A stretch of DNA of 64,000 bases from Desmodus rotundus (lineage: Eukaryota > Chordata > Mammalia > Chiroptera > Phyllostomidae), in the NCBI RefSeq assembly GCF_022682495.2, contig NC_071389.1:57062239-57126238 (forward strand), given 5' to 3'. Below the pieces are notes generated by a model. It was not told the origin of the DNA. It was given only the letters and a program-made list of their open reading frames with translations, and made no database searches. The translations under genes and the position numbers were made by a program. Below are positions 36,305 to 47,865 of the stretch, one piece after another (position 1 is the stretch's first letter; each line of letters starts with the position of its first letter).

Positions 36305-36980
36305 TCTGCTTCTCCCTGAACCTATGCCTTTCACCCCCACAACCCCTACCTTAGCTAGGCCCCATTCTCTTCCATGAGAACAGATCACCAGTAAACCCTG
36401 CTTGCATGCTAATGGACTGACTGATCTTTAATTCTTTATTGCACTGGTGTGAAGAACCAAGTTTCTGGGAGTTTCTCCTTTAACATTTCTGAAAGAGTTG
36501 TCTCAAGACCAGCATTTTTCTAGTCAGCTTTGGTGATTATTTGGTTGTATATTCCTGTATACAACTGGGCATCCATTGAAACAGAATCTTTGAGTATGCA
36601 ACTCAAGAACCTGAATTTTTATAAGTGGTGACTCTCAGATACTAATGTACATATGCATCTCTTAGATATCTTGTTAATTACAGATTATGACTCATTTTTT
36701 AATGGAATGAGCTCAGAGAATTTTTAATAAGCTTCTAAATGGGGCTAATTGTCCTGAGCCATTGACCATTTATTGAGAAGCAAATCGCAGGAATCTGACA
36801 ACCATAGATTTTATACATTATCTATTTCAACTTCAATTGCTTTTATGATTGGCCAGTCAGGAGTAATTGGCCAAAAACAGGCAGTACTGTGAGTTAAAAT
36901 TTAGCAGACAAGCCACCCACAAGATACCAATAGAGCAAGGAACTCTGGCTGCGAAGGTGTTTGCAGTAAAATGGCACCAG

Positions 36981-37731
36981 GTGTTAGGTCTTGGGTCACC
37001 AACCTTGGTACTTGAGTTCTGATTAAGAAAGCATTCAGAGTAAGGACTCGAACTGTAAGAGCAAGTTTATTTAGAAAGTTACAGAGTAGAAGATGTGAGC
37101 TGTAGAAATCGACTCAGGAAACAAGTTACAGAGGCATAAAAGGGGTACTTGGGGCTTAGAGAGAGGCAAGGAAGATGCACCTGGGGAAAAGAGGGTGGGA
37201 AAGGAAAGGGTATGCTCCAAACAAAGAACCGTACTGGGCCCTTCTTCTTGAGGGTATTTATCTTGAGGGGAAGAGGACCAGCAACCAGTTAATGCTCCTG
37301 AGGTCAGCCATGGGATTACTTATGTGGTTTTGCTGCTCTTTTGGGCCTGGAGCTGAAACACAGCTGAGGCCTAGATGTCACCCCTAAGGGTTAATGGGTA
37401 GGGTAATGGTTGTGCAAGGGCCCATGAGGATTTTGCATGAGGCAGAACTTTGGCCCCTTGTCCTCCTCCAGGGGGTCTACTGGATGACTATCCACAGCCT
37501 GGGAAGGAAAGGTCAGGGGAGAGTCTGAACCATGTAGCCAGCAGTACAAAAGGTCCGGGGTCTAAACCACATGACCAGCGCTGTGCTAAGAGAGGAAAAG
37601 TCACCCTGGGGGGAGGTCCTTGTTTTCCCAGTTTTGCCTGTTGCTGGGTACCTGGGGCTGTCTGCCCTGGTGACACTGGTATTTGGCCCATCATGGTTGC
37701 TCTGCTCATGTTTATCTAACTGCCTACCACA
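36981..37731 (-). mobile_element. ERV LTR, family B, copy 1, near-complete solo LTR
   Basis: On the minus strand it starts TGTGGTAGGCAGTTAGATAA and ends GGTGACCCAAGACCTAACA, giving TG...CA termini and a 751-bp LTR. AATAAA followed by CTTGCTCTTACAG (about 37060) marks the polyadenylation region. 'CCTTTTATGCC' at about 37140 is a weak TATA-like candidate. No internal region is attached on either side. The flanks AGG / AAGG are only a weak target duplication. A truncated second copy lies at 40.49 kb. The layout suggests a class I ERV but I did not establish the family. Confidence 0.7.
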
Positions 37732-38427
37732 AAGGTATCCAATATTTGTACAAATTAGGGTAAAAGGAAAGTATTAAGACTTTTTGGTCAGTTTTATAAT
37801 CTAGGTCAGGCACAGAATCCATGAAACTTACTCAAGGTTATTATTATTATTTTTTTATCAATTTTTTACCTTCCACAGCTAATGTTACCTCACATCTTGG
37901 TCTTCTGATTTCTTCATTTTCTTCTTGAGGTATTTTGCCATTTACAATTTTTCTCTTAATGAAGTAAAATATAAATTATATTATGAGATAAATTCTAGCC
38001 CCGTTATGGATACTACTTCACTTTTCTTTTTTAGATGAGGTAAGGTAGCTTACTAGATTCCTCATTTTTCACAAAAGAATGGTAATTCTACCTAAAAATG
38101 TACTGATTAATAAAGTACATCATTATGTGGCAAATTATATATGGGCTACGGGGACTCTAATTACTTCAAATGAGGTGTGATCTTGAATTTAGTGCCATTC
38201 AATTTTTAAAAACTGACTGAGGAAAACAAGACCTTTGATGGAGTTTATGAAAGATACCATGTCCATCCATTCCTCTAATGGGAATGTCCAAAATGTATTT
38301 GAAGGCACTCTAGCCTCTTAGATGCTCTGCATGAAATGGGCTTTGAACAAACACATGGAAGAAATCTGTGCGTACATATACTATGGATTGTCTAGAAGAC
38401 CTATAGAAACTGAGAGGGAACACAATA

Positions 38428-38962
38428 TAACACCCCAAAATATGCCTCTCTGGCATAAGACTTATTTTAGGCTGATTTTTATTTAAAAAAAAAAAACAGC
38501 ACAGAGGAAAAGCTCTTAAAATAAAGAACTTACTTTTTTTAGAGCTATTTATATTTCTAAGAGAAATTGCAACGTGTAAGTGTGTCTTCCTCTCTATTAC
38601 TAGAAAGAGAAGGACGATTCTAAATTTCTAGAAACATATGAATAGAGAAGTCAATGACTTAAATTCTTACTAACAACCTTACCCTCATTACTGTAATTTT
38701 CCTGGTAAACTTCCATAAATGGCCTTCTCCCCACCCCCAACATCTTCTTTTGTCTTTAGCTTGAGATGTTATTTAATGTGGTGGCTTCAGACATTTCAGG
38801 ATGTTACTGAGTTTTTCTGGACAGCTCCCACATACACAAGCGCATGAGATATACATACTATTAAATGTCTGGTTTGTTTTTCTCTTGTTAATCTGTTTTT
38901 TTTTCACTACTGTCTCAGCCAAGAACCTAGAAATTTAGAGCAAAAATTTTTTCTCCCCAACA
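38428..38962 (+). mobile_element. ERV LTR, family A, copy 3
   Basis: Starts 'TAACACCCCAAAATATGCC', has 'TTTGTCTTTAGCTTGAGATG' in the middle and ends 'CCAAGAACCTAGAAATTTAG' ... CCCCAACA. It aligns by order of blocks with the copies at 11.09 and 25.68 kb. Ends are the clearest of the three. Internal retroviral sequence is absent. Confidence 0.7.
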
Positions 38963-39109
38963 GCACATTGGCATACTAAAATCACTGAGAATTTAACAAT
39001 CAGCATACTAAAAACACTCTTTCTAGATACTGTAAAAACTCTTCCAGGCATTTTAAAAACTTGCTTTGGTATTGAGCCAAATTATCAGAAAACTTGGTAT
39101 GTATTCTCT

Positions 39110-39262
39110 TCCATATCCAATACTAGCTAACACATATTAAACTGTAAGTATTAACCGGGCCCCACCCTAAGTACTTTCTTGTGTTATCTCATTTACTACT
39201 CCCAGCGAAACTAGAAGGTACAGTTCCTTTTCCCATTTTATAGGCAAAAAATAAGAAAGGAT
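39110..39262 (-). mobile_element. MIR SINE fragment, minus orientation
   Basis: 'CCTAAGTACTTTCTTGTGTT', 'ATCTCATTTACTACTCCCAG' and 'TTCCCATTTTATAGGCAAAA' form the reverse complement of the MIR 3' half in the correct order. Confidence 0.7.
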
Positions 39263-39627
39263 TTTAAAAATACCCTTGCATTGAAAATGCATTTGTGAAA
39301 TCAAATGTATTACTATCCTTCGTGTTGCTATATTTTAAAAATTGTCCATGAATGCAACCAAGAAATATTCATTAACTACCCAATACCTGTCTACCCACTT
39401 TTCAGAGGAGGAATTGAATAAAATTGACTGATGCCAATATCATTAAGAATTGCTTTTCCTGGTTAACTATTTTTACTTTTGTCATATGAAACTCTGAGGC
39501 AGGGCATTGGTTGCTGTTTCCCTTTTCCCTGCTGGCTCTGGAAGGATTAGAGCTAACAAGCAAAGAGTACTGCATAAGCTGGTCTAAGAATACCCTTGGG
39601 ATTCCCTGGTTTTTGTGTTTTGTGGTT

Positions 39628-39641
39628 TTTTTTTTTTTTTG
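39628..39641. repeat. Short poly(T) run
   Basis: About 14 T residues. A 125-codon minus-strand open frame spans it and owes its lysine run to this tract. Confidence 0.85.
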
Positions 39642-40208
39642 CATTGTTAGGACAATGGTGAATATAGGGAAATAAAATATTTTGGCTTGCACAAAACTGT
39701 AGTCCCCAAATTGCAGCTGAAGGAATAGAAGCTGCCTGAGAGGTTTTACATTCACAGATTTTAGTGTTGTAAGATCCATGGAAAATTTTAGTCTGAATAC
39801 TTTATTTCATAAAAGAAGAAAAAGATTCTTATTTTATTTTATGGAAATACACAACAGCAATATCACAGCAAAAATAAGTGGGCTCAGATAAAGTTTACTG
39901 AACAAGTAATGCATAACCACACAAGTATTCTTTAATTATCAGGCAATTTGTTATATCCTGCATTTAAACTAAAACTCATGTAATTGTCAATAAGCTTACA
40001 GTTTATCGGTGGATATAACCAAGTAAATCAACAGTTATGTGTAGTCAGAAACAAGGTAAAATATGTAGTATCTTAGCCATAGTTACCACAATTCCTTTTA
40101 GGTAACTGTTTTTGTTCAGAAAAATAACTAATTTTTTAATTAAAAATAACTAAACACAGCAAAAGAGAAAATCAACTGCTCTTCATTGGCAGTGCATTTC
40201 AATGTGGA

Positions 40209-40257
40209 AAGTAAGAGAGAAGAGAGAAGTGAAGAGAGAAGAGAGGTGAAGGGAGAG
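40209..40257. repeat. GA-rich imperfect microsatellite
   Basis: Alternating AGAGAGAAG / GTGAAG units. Confidence 0.85.
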
Positions 40258-40489
40258 ACCAGAAAAATACCTACACTTTATTGATCTGAAAACAACTGAT
40301 TTTTGAGGAAATCAGTTTTGAATAATAAATTGAAATTCTCTTGCTCAACTACAATTTTCTTTGTTTTAGTTAAAACTCTTCATAGGCATATGCCCAAAAT
40401 AAATTTTCCAAAAGAAAATAAATGTATTGACTCACAAAATGAAAAGCCCAGAGATGAAATATAATCTGATATTGAGGCATAAACAACAT

Positions 40490-41054
40490 AAGTAGGGTAG
40501 ATCTCAGAGGAGAACCTCAGTAGAATACTTACCATCTTTCTAGGTGTGTCCTTTTCAAGGTACTGGCCTTTACTGATTGGTCAGTGGCAGGGTAGAGGGT
40601 CATTAGTCATCACAGCTGATCCTGACGTCAGCCATGGCATTGACCCTCCTGACCCTTCTGGGCTTGGAGCTGAAACACAACTGGGGCCTGGATGCTACCT
40701 CTAGGGGTTGATGCTTAAAGGAGTGGCCATGCAAAGGCTTGTACAGGAGTCATCTCAGGCTATTCTCTGGCCCCTTGGTCCTCCTCTAAGGGGGTCTACC
40801 ACATGACTCGTGACATGCCAGGGGAAAAAGAGGTCAGAATAAGGTCTGAGCAGCATGACCAGCAATGTGAAAGGTCAGGCGGTTTAAACCGCATAAGAAG
40901 TGATATGCCAGGGGAGGAAAGGAAACCCTAGGGGCTGGATTCCATCTTATAATTGCCCTTTGCTAGGCACCCAGGGCTTTCTGCCCTGATGACCTTCTGT
41001 GTGGCTTACCGTTTCTATTCCGCTTATGTCTGTCTAACTGCCTACTATACTACA
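40490..41054 (-). mobile_element. ERV LTR, family B, copy 2, truncated
   Basis: It shares 'GACGTCAGCCATGG', 'GGCTTGGAGCTGAAACACAA', 'GGCCCCTTGGTCCTCCTCTA' and 'CTGTCTAACTGCCTACTATA' with the copy at 36.98 kb, in the same order and orientation. The left part carrying the AATAAA and the U5 end of that copy is not present. The right edge shows a TGTAGTA start on the minus strand. Confidence 0.65.
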
Positions 41055-42029
41055 CATACTTACTACACACTCATTTCACACATAGTTATTATACATATAC
41101 TCATAAATATTTCTATATGTATAATATATTAAATTAAATAAACATAAATTATACTGATTTCCCCCACTGGAATATATTACCAAGTGGATCTTTCTATCCT
41201 CCTATCCTTGCTTATTTCTAACATCTTACTCCAACAGTGAGGAACCTGGATTTCACTACCTGCCATCCATTTACTTAACTGCTCAATTCTGAAGATTTTT
41301 AATATGAGAGAGACTTGGACATATTACTATGCTACATTATTGGAGGTGATACAAAGTATATTGGCAAATGTTATGATTAATAAAGCAACATCCCTAAAGA
41401 GATGAGAAGGTGTGAATCCAGAGTTAAAAATATATGATTAATGTTGGATAGAAAAAGAGACATTTTTTCCCTCAGATGGGAAAGAAGTTAAAAAAAGAGA
41501 ATTGTCAGGGATGAAGGGAAGCAGCTGAGATAACATTTCTCACTCCAGTTTTCTCAGTGATGTAGGCAACTTCAGGTCAACTGCTGAGAAATATACTATG
41601 AAGGAAGATGTTTTTACCATAGAGAGTTACAGGAAAAAAGTGAATATTTGGAGCAATCATTGAAAGGGATATAAGGTGACATGGGTTTCAGGCTCTTTTG
41701 TTGCGTTAGCTGATACATTTACTTATTATATAAGCCAGTTTGAATTGCGTCTCTTTTTTTCAGCAGAAAAATTTTAGAATGATTCTGTTCTAATTGGTCC
41801 AGTCAAGATTCTACTAGAAACTAAATGTTCTTGCAAAAACCATGTAACAAAATTTCTAAAATGTAGGGAAATAAAAGGAGGAACAAGATGACAAAATAAC
41901 TTCAGTAGAAGTTATGAATTTATGAATTTATGTTATGAATTTATAATTGATGTATTTATTTGTGATGCATATCATTTGTGAATAAACAATTCCGACTTTT
42001 GGGGTCCGGGTAACAGGATGAAGTATTGC

Positions 42030-42245
42030 ACAGCGCTAGTCAGCCGGAATAGCTTTGAATTCTGGCTTCATCTTTTCCTGGCTTGTAAACCTAATCTATC
42101 CCAGTTTCAGTTTCTCCTATTTCATATTTCAAGTATAGTGGTACCATCAAATGGTTCTGGTAAGGAACAAATGAGGTAACATGTAAAGTACTTAAAACAG
42201 TGCCTGGACTATAGCAAGACTTCAATACATATTATTTATTCATAC
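42030..42245 (+). mobile_element. MIR SINE, nearly full length
   Basis: The order is a tRNA-like start, 'GAATTCTGGCTTCATC', 'CCCAGTTTCAGTTTCTCCTA', 'AACAAATGAGGTAACATGTA', 'AGTACTTAAAACAGTGCCTG' and 'AGCAAGACTTCAATACATAT'. It is the best-preserved MIR in the window. Confidence 0.85.
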
Positions 42246-43069
42246 TCATAATTTGAATAGATTACTCTATCAAAAGATATTCTTAGATTAAATTAAAAAC
42301 AATGATAAAAACCCTTGCTCTTTACAAGTGAAATAAGAAACCAAGTAAACCTGAAAGTAAAATGGCAAAACAATATACAAAATCTTAGCAAGAATCCTTA
42401 CAAACAGTTGTACAGTTTCTTATTGTTTTCTTTCAAAGAAGGCCTTGGGGCAATGAGATAAAGAGGTACTTAAATATAGCTTCTGCTAGTAGAATTGTGC
42501 TTCAAAAATCATTTATAAAAACACAGTGTAAGTAATAGCCAGGGTTTTGCTGTAATCTCAAGACATTCCAATTGCTTGTTACTATTGTTAATGTAAAACC
42601 TAAAATAATTATTTAAAATTAAAACCAAATAATAAAATGACCACAAAAGATTCCATATTTTATGATCAGAGGCCCTCCTGCCTTTGGGCCATACTAGAGA
42701 TTGCAACTGAACTCATTCCAACAAAATCACTTACCTGACTACAAAGGAAAAAAAATAGGAAAGAAAAGATGGTGACGTTTAAAGAAAAATGTCTGAAGAG
42801 ACTATTGTGCTTCTTTTATCTTCTGTGATGAAGGAGACAGAGAAATGCTTTTTCTGTCCAAAGTCAAGTCCATAGGTGTGGGGGAAAGGAGTAGGAAAAA
42901 TGTAGTGTAGGGAGAAACACTACCAAGAACCACATTCATAAAAGTTGGGGTACCTAAATTTGCTCCTGAAAAAAAAGGAGAAGTAGAACTAGTAGTGCTG
43001 TCATAGACAGAGTGCCAGGGAGTCTTCCTCATGGGCCAAGATGGCACAAAGGAAGATTTTTACACGTAG

Positions 43070-43327
43070 TGTGCCAAAAGCTAAAAAGGTGAATGGACAG
43101 GGCCTGAGCATTCCCAAAATAGTAAGATGATTGGATAGAAAAGAGCCCTGCCCTCCCTAACCCTGTAAGAACTGTGGGCTGGAGCAGGGAGGGGATGATG
43201 GTCTTTGAGATGGGAGTCTATTGTTCTCCCAGGTCACAGCACGGGAATAAACCTCTTTCTTTTGCACGCACACTTGTCTCGCAAATTTGGCTTTCTCTGT
43301 GGCAGGCAGCCAAACCTCAATTTCAGT
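43070..43327 (+). mobile_element. ERV LTR 3' part, family D
   Basis: 'GGGAATAAACCTCTTTCTTT' followed by 'TGTCTCGCAAATTTGGC' is the polyadenylation/U5 layout of a gammaretrovirus-like (class I) LTR. The right end is near 'CCTCAATTTCA'. A TGTGCC at 43070 is taken as the left end but this is uncertain. Nothing retroviral follows. Confidence 0.5.
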
Positions 43328-43619
43328 CATAGTAGGATATAGCTACCTATCTATCATCTATCTCTGTATCGTTTTAGAGATATTTCAAGGTATTTGTGCA
43401 TGCAAGTTTGAGGTTGGCAAGTAAGAAATCTATAGAGTTGGCTGGCAAGCTATAAACTCTCAAATAGGAGTCTTGGGGATAAATTTTTATTTTTATTTTT
43501 CCTCTAGGAAACCTCAGGATTTTCTCTAGGAAGCTCCAGGATTTTCTCTTGAGTCATTTGGATGGCTTGGATGAGGTCCACTAAGATTAACTAAGGAAAT
43601 CTTTTTTTTTTAAATTTAA

Positions 43620-43880
43620 AGTCAACTAAATGTAATGTTAACCACATCTACAAAGTACACATACTACCATAGATCAGTGCTAGAGCTCAGCCAGACTGAC
43701 ACAGAACAACTAATAGTCAAAGGAAGTTATGACAATCCCCTACAGAAAGACAAGATGAGGAACTACAGACAAACAAAAATAACTTTATGGGAGATCTGGA
43801 AACCTCTCAAAAATCTCCAACAAGCACGTAGACACCCAATCAAGAAAAGGCTAAATTCAAAGCAATAAAAATTATGTTGC
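43620..43880 (+). other. A-rich open segment of unknown origin
   Basis: A 77-codon open frame (43635-43868) encodes a charged product with 'IVKGSYDNPLQKDKMRNYRQ'. It ends at an AATAAAAATTATG stretch. It looks like an inserted retrocopy or part of an unrecognised repeat rather than a gene, since there is no start context, splice sites or known domain. Confidence 0.3.
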
Positions 43881-44316
43881 ATTTCATTTGCTATTTTCCA
43901 CCCCCTCCCTGGCACAATTTAATGTAGTCAGGAGAAAGTGGGCCAATTCCTGGCTACCTCCCTTGGGCAATCAGGCATTTAAAGAAATCTTCCTTAGTCT
44001 CCTTAAATACATTAGTTTTTTTCTAATTTACAATCTTACAATACAGTGCATTTCTCCATTTCGTCTTTTTTCTCACAGTATAAATTTAATTTTATGTGAT
44101 TTGTTGAAAAGTATTTGTCATTATACTAGATTGTGAATTCAGGGCACCTCACCAACATGTCCAAGTGGAAAACTGAGATTTATTGAATCAAATTGAAAGA
44201 TTATGTTTGTGTTTTTTCCCCTCTATCTTTAACAGAAATACTTTGCATTTTACTTTTCTGAGGGATATGTAGGCTTTATGAAACTACTAAGATTAACATC
44301 ATTGTTCTTTGATCCC

Positions 44317-45214
44317 GTTTTTTTTAAAATTATTATTGTTATTCAATTACAGTTGTATGCCTTTTCTCCTCATCCCTCCACCCCACCCCAGCTGAACCCA
44401 CCTCTTTCCCCCACCTCCACCCTCCCCCTTGGTTTTGTCCATGTGTCCTTTATAGTAGTTCCTGTAATCCCCTCTTCCCACTGTCCCCCCACACACACCG
44501 CCCTGGCTATTGTTAGATTGTTCTTAACTTCAATGTCTCTGGTTATATTTTGTTTGCTTTTTTCTTTTGTTGATTATGTTCCAGTTAAAGGTGAGATCAT
44601 ATGGTATTTGTCCCTCACCGCCTGGCTTATTTCACTTAGCATAATGCTCTCCAGTTTCATCCATGCTGTTGCAAAGGGTATAAACTCCTTCTTTCTCTCT
44701 GCTGCATAGAATTCCATTGTGTAAATATACCATAGTGTTTGCATCCACTCGTTTGCTGATGGGCACTTAGGTTGCTTCCAGTACTTTGCTATTGTAAATT
44801 GTGCTGCTATGAACATTGGGGTGCACAGGTTCTTTTGGATTGGTGTTTCAGGGTTCTTAGGGTATAATCCCAGCAGCGGAATTGCTGGGTCAAAGGGCAC
44901 TTCCATTTTTAGTTTTCTGAGGAAATTCCATAGTGTTTTCCACAGCGGCCTCACCAGTCTGCATTCCCACCAACAGTGCACTAGGGTTCCCTTTTCTCTG
45001 CATCCTCTCCAACATTTGTTTGTGGATTTGTTTATGTTGGCCACTCTGACTGGTGTGAGATGGTACCTCATTGTGGTTTTAATTTGCATCTCTCTGATGG
45101 CTAGTGATGCTGAGCATCTTTTCATATGTCTCTGGGCCCTCTGTATGTCTTCCTTGGAGAAGTGTCTGTTCAAGTCGTTTGCCCATTTTTTAATTGGGTT
45201 GTTTGTCTTCCTGT
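44317..45214 (-). mobile_element. 5'-truncated L1, young bat subfamily
   Basis: A T-rich left edge (complement of poly(A)) is followed by the C-rich 3' UTR complement and then about 640 bases of ORF2. TGATCCC flanks both sides (44310-44316 and 45215-45221), a 7-bp target duplication that fixes the ends. The 3' UTR is nearly identical to the fragment at 2.85 kb. The absence of stops across the ORF2 part speaks for a fairly recent insertion. Confidence 0.9.
44574..45214 (-). pseudogene. L1 ORF2 C-terminus, about 213 codons, open
   Basis: The frame starts in the element at '[20 protein letters not shown]' and includes '[19 protein letters not shown]', the cysteine-rich motif of ORF2, then '[15 protein letters not shown]' and '[19 protein letters not shown]'. 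It ends '[12 protein letters not shown]' at what is probably the natural stop. ORF2 normally has about 1,275 residues with endonuclease, reverse transcriptase and C-terminal RNA-binding regions; only the last of these is here. The preceding codons to 45287 are flanking DNA read by chance. Confidence 0.9.
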
Positions 45215-45221
45215 TGATCCC

Positions 45222-46785
45222 AGTTTTAATTCTCATTTTCTTCATACCCACTATGAAACAGAGTTCAATTAAGGGAAGTATGTTCAATGGATTCTGACTG
45301 CCTTTAGACCTAAGATTAAAATAAATAAATAGATGCCAAAGTATTGTTTAAAATACATATTTTAACCTGAACCTAACATTTTGCCCTTTTACAGGCAGTT
45401 TAGTATAAGAATTAGAATTTTCCTAGGTCTGATTCTTTATTGATACAAATTCTGGTTTACTACTTATTTTAGCACAAAAATATAATCAGATAAACATCAC
45501 TCATGTTTATCATAAACTTTCAATAAAATAAAAGATATTCATCAGGCATATTTTATAGCCATAGTGAAAGTGTCTGAGAGCTTTGCAAGTAAAATGTAAT
45601 GTTGCATATAAATTATATTACTGCTTATGTTTTATTTTGAAATATTCATAATATTCATTTTGTAAATACAATATGTAGTACAAGAAAATGACAATATTGT
45701 AATTGAACCTCTATGAAAAATCTTGCCTCTGAAAATTTTAGATGAAATCAATCTTGCCTGAATTTACTGAGTCAGGAAGTCTAATTTACTCATCTTTTTT
45801 ATTCTGGAAAATGTATTATGCAAAAGATTACTGTCACTTCTTGATTTCACTTTAGTCAATAACCTGGTAAAAATATAGCACAATTATAAGCAAATATCCT
45901 TACCCATTATAAACCTCACCATGTTTTTAGTAAGCCCACACAAATATATACACTCCTTCATTCTCCATGAGATTGCTATATAATTGCATATTAAATAAAT
46001 GAGGAAGTTGTAGCATGAACAGTGTATAAAATATTGCAATATGTTTCCAAACCCGATGTAAGCTTTAATTTTGAGGATAATGTTAATATATAATGTTCTC
46101 ATTATTAATGATACAATAAAATAATAAAAATGTAATCATAAGGCTGCCTTTATGTGAATAATAGATTAATATGAATTTAGGGCAAAAAATGATTTAGGGG
46201 AAATATAACTAGAGTATGCTAGGTCATTGAGAAAGAACCAAATTAAATAAGATTTTAATAATATCGGTCTGACATTAACAATTCTTTTAACTGTTTTTTT
46301 GGTCAAAAAGCACAACTCCATGCCTATAAAATATGTATCTGATTGGCAGATGTTAAGTTTTTCTTGATTTAGTAAGCCAGACAGCACTAGCAATACAACT
46401 GCTCTTGAATTTATTTGCAATTTCTCAATTGAAGAGATTGAAAAACATTAAACAAGGAAGATTTTTAGAAATCAAAGCCAGCTTATCTTTTTCTACTTTC
46501 TATTTTAGCAAGTTTTCAAAATCACCAAGATTAAAGATATTCCAGCACTTTATATTTTTTTATGAAGTTTTACAACTAAATGTCAAGGTGATCAAAATTG
46601 TTTCCCTTTTACATATTTAAATTGTCTTCCCAAAATAAAAGAATTTGACCTACTTAATTAGGATGAATATAGAATTTGGGACCTGAAAAACACAAAAATG
46701 ATAATATATTTTATCTAGACTTTTGAAGAACATCATCCATGAATTCACAACATATGTAAGGAGAATTAATTCACTGACAAACTAC
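45222..46785. other. AT-rich stretch, nothing recognised
   Basis: No gene or repeat supported. Confidence 0.45.
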
Positions 46786-46792
46786 AGAAAGT

Positions 46793-47004
46793 TTTTTTTA
46801 AGACTTTTGTTTATTTATTTTTAGACAGAGGGGAAGGGAAGGAGAAATAGAGGGAGAGAAACACCAATGTGTGCTTGCCTCTCATGCACCCCCTACTGGG
46901 GACCTGGCCCACAACCCAGGCATGTGACCTGACTGGGAACTGAACCATGGACACCTTGGTTCACAGGCTTGTGTTCAAACCACTGAGCCACACCAGCTAG
47001 GGCA
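46793..47004 (-). mobile_element. Bat Ves SINE, minus orientation
   Basis: Read on the minus strand: 'GCTGGTGTGGCTCAGTGG' (box A), a box B decayed to 'GGTTCAGTTCCC', 'TGGGTTGTGGGCCAGGTCCC', 'GAGAGGCAAGCACACATTGG', then the CT-rich and A-rich tail. CAGAAAGTTTT / CAGAAGTTTT at the two borders is a probable target duplication. Confidence 0.9.
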
Positions 47005-47865
47005 AAGCCAGAAGTTTTGAATAAGACAATAATTTGCAGCAACATGACTCTATATTATCTACATTCTTTGAAACCAATGAGTCATTACTCTCATTGAGTG
47101 AAGTTTATTGCTTAGCCCAATCTACTTGTCTTTATATGTGAAAGTAAAATAATAAACATTTATAGTATATAATGGCCAATAAGACCATGGATCTAGATTT
47201 TTATACCATCTTTTGTTTGTTTATCAACATCTGTAGCTCAAGAAGGAAAGGAGACAGTGTTCACAGACTGGATATGGATGATGTTCACAGTCAAGACACT
47301 TAATACAAAGGCATTAATACGCTTGGTGATATTGTGGTATACATGAGATCTCTCTTCAAGAATTCCCTTGTGACCATTAGGGAAAGAGGGGCCTCACAGT
47401 ACTCAGGTAAGGGAGAGAAGACCTTAGGATACTCAGTGAGAAGAGATGATGAATCTTGCAATCATACATTAGCACGCTCTATAAAAGCTATGCAAAGAAA
47501 GTAAAGAAAATCCATATTTGAAAGTGGTCAAGTTTTCCAGTAAAATGCTAATGTTCTATTATTTAAGTTTGAATTTGAATTTTCTCTCTCTACTTACCAA
47601 CACATAGAATGTATACAAGGGTTGATTTCATCATTCATCTTTACTCTCTTTAAAAGAAAACTTTAAATAGTCAAAGAGTACAATTATCTAGATTGTTATT
47701 TTTCTGTTAAGATCTTCTTAACATGTAGATGAAACATAAAATTAGCTTACTAAAATAGGTAGTATCATAAAGGGTGAACTAGACAAGAGATTAGGGAACA
47801 TTAATGGAAGCATCTCTTTTTACAGTTGAGAAAATGTGATCTCTATAATTAAAATGAAAAATGCT

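Larger units (their letters stand above)
35849..36486 (+). mobile_element. ERV LTR, family C, solo
   Basis: The segment starts TGTGTTAGGAAGGTTAGA and ends CTCCTTTAACA (TG...CA ends, inferred). A promoter-like ATTATAAAAG sits near 36136. Downstream are AGTAAACCCTGC (polyadenylation-like, near 36392) and a short U5-like end with 'TATTGCACTGGTGTGAAGAA'. This is the layout of a retroviral LTR. A 127-codon open frame across it has no viral or cellular domain and is not a gene. A clear target duplication was not found, so the start is uncertain. Confidence 0.6.

Noticed and set aside
35936..36319. 127-codon plus-strand open frame
   Set aside because: It lies inside a solo ERV LTR. Its end is a translation of the 15-bp tandem repeat, and no retroviral domain is present.
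39402..39779. 125-codon minus-strand open frame
   Set aside because: It runs through a poly(T) tract that gives a lysine run, and matches no family I know. It probably occurs by chance.
42802..43047. 81-codon minus-strand open frame rich in Ser/Thr/Pro
   Set aside because: No recognisable domain and no supporting gene structure. It lies just upstream of an LTR remnant, so it could be repeat-derived. Not supportable as a gene.
43620..43880. Possible retrocopy with an A-rich end
   Set aside because: No parent gene could be recognised and no target duplication was seen. Kept only as an unassigned segment.
44809..45297. 162-codon plus-strand open frame
   Set aside because: It is antisense to the L1 ORF2 remnant that is open on the minus strand over the same bases.
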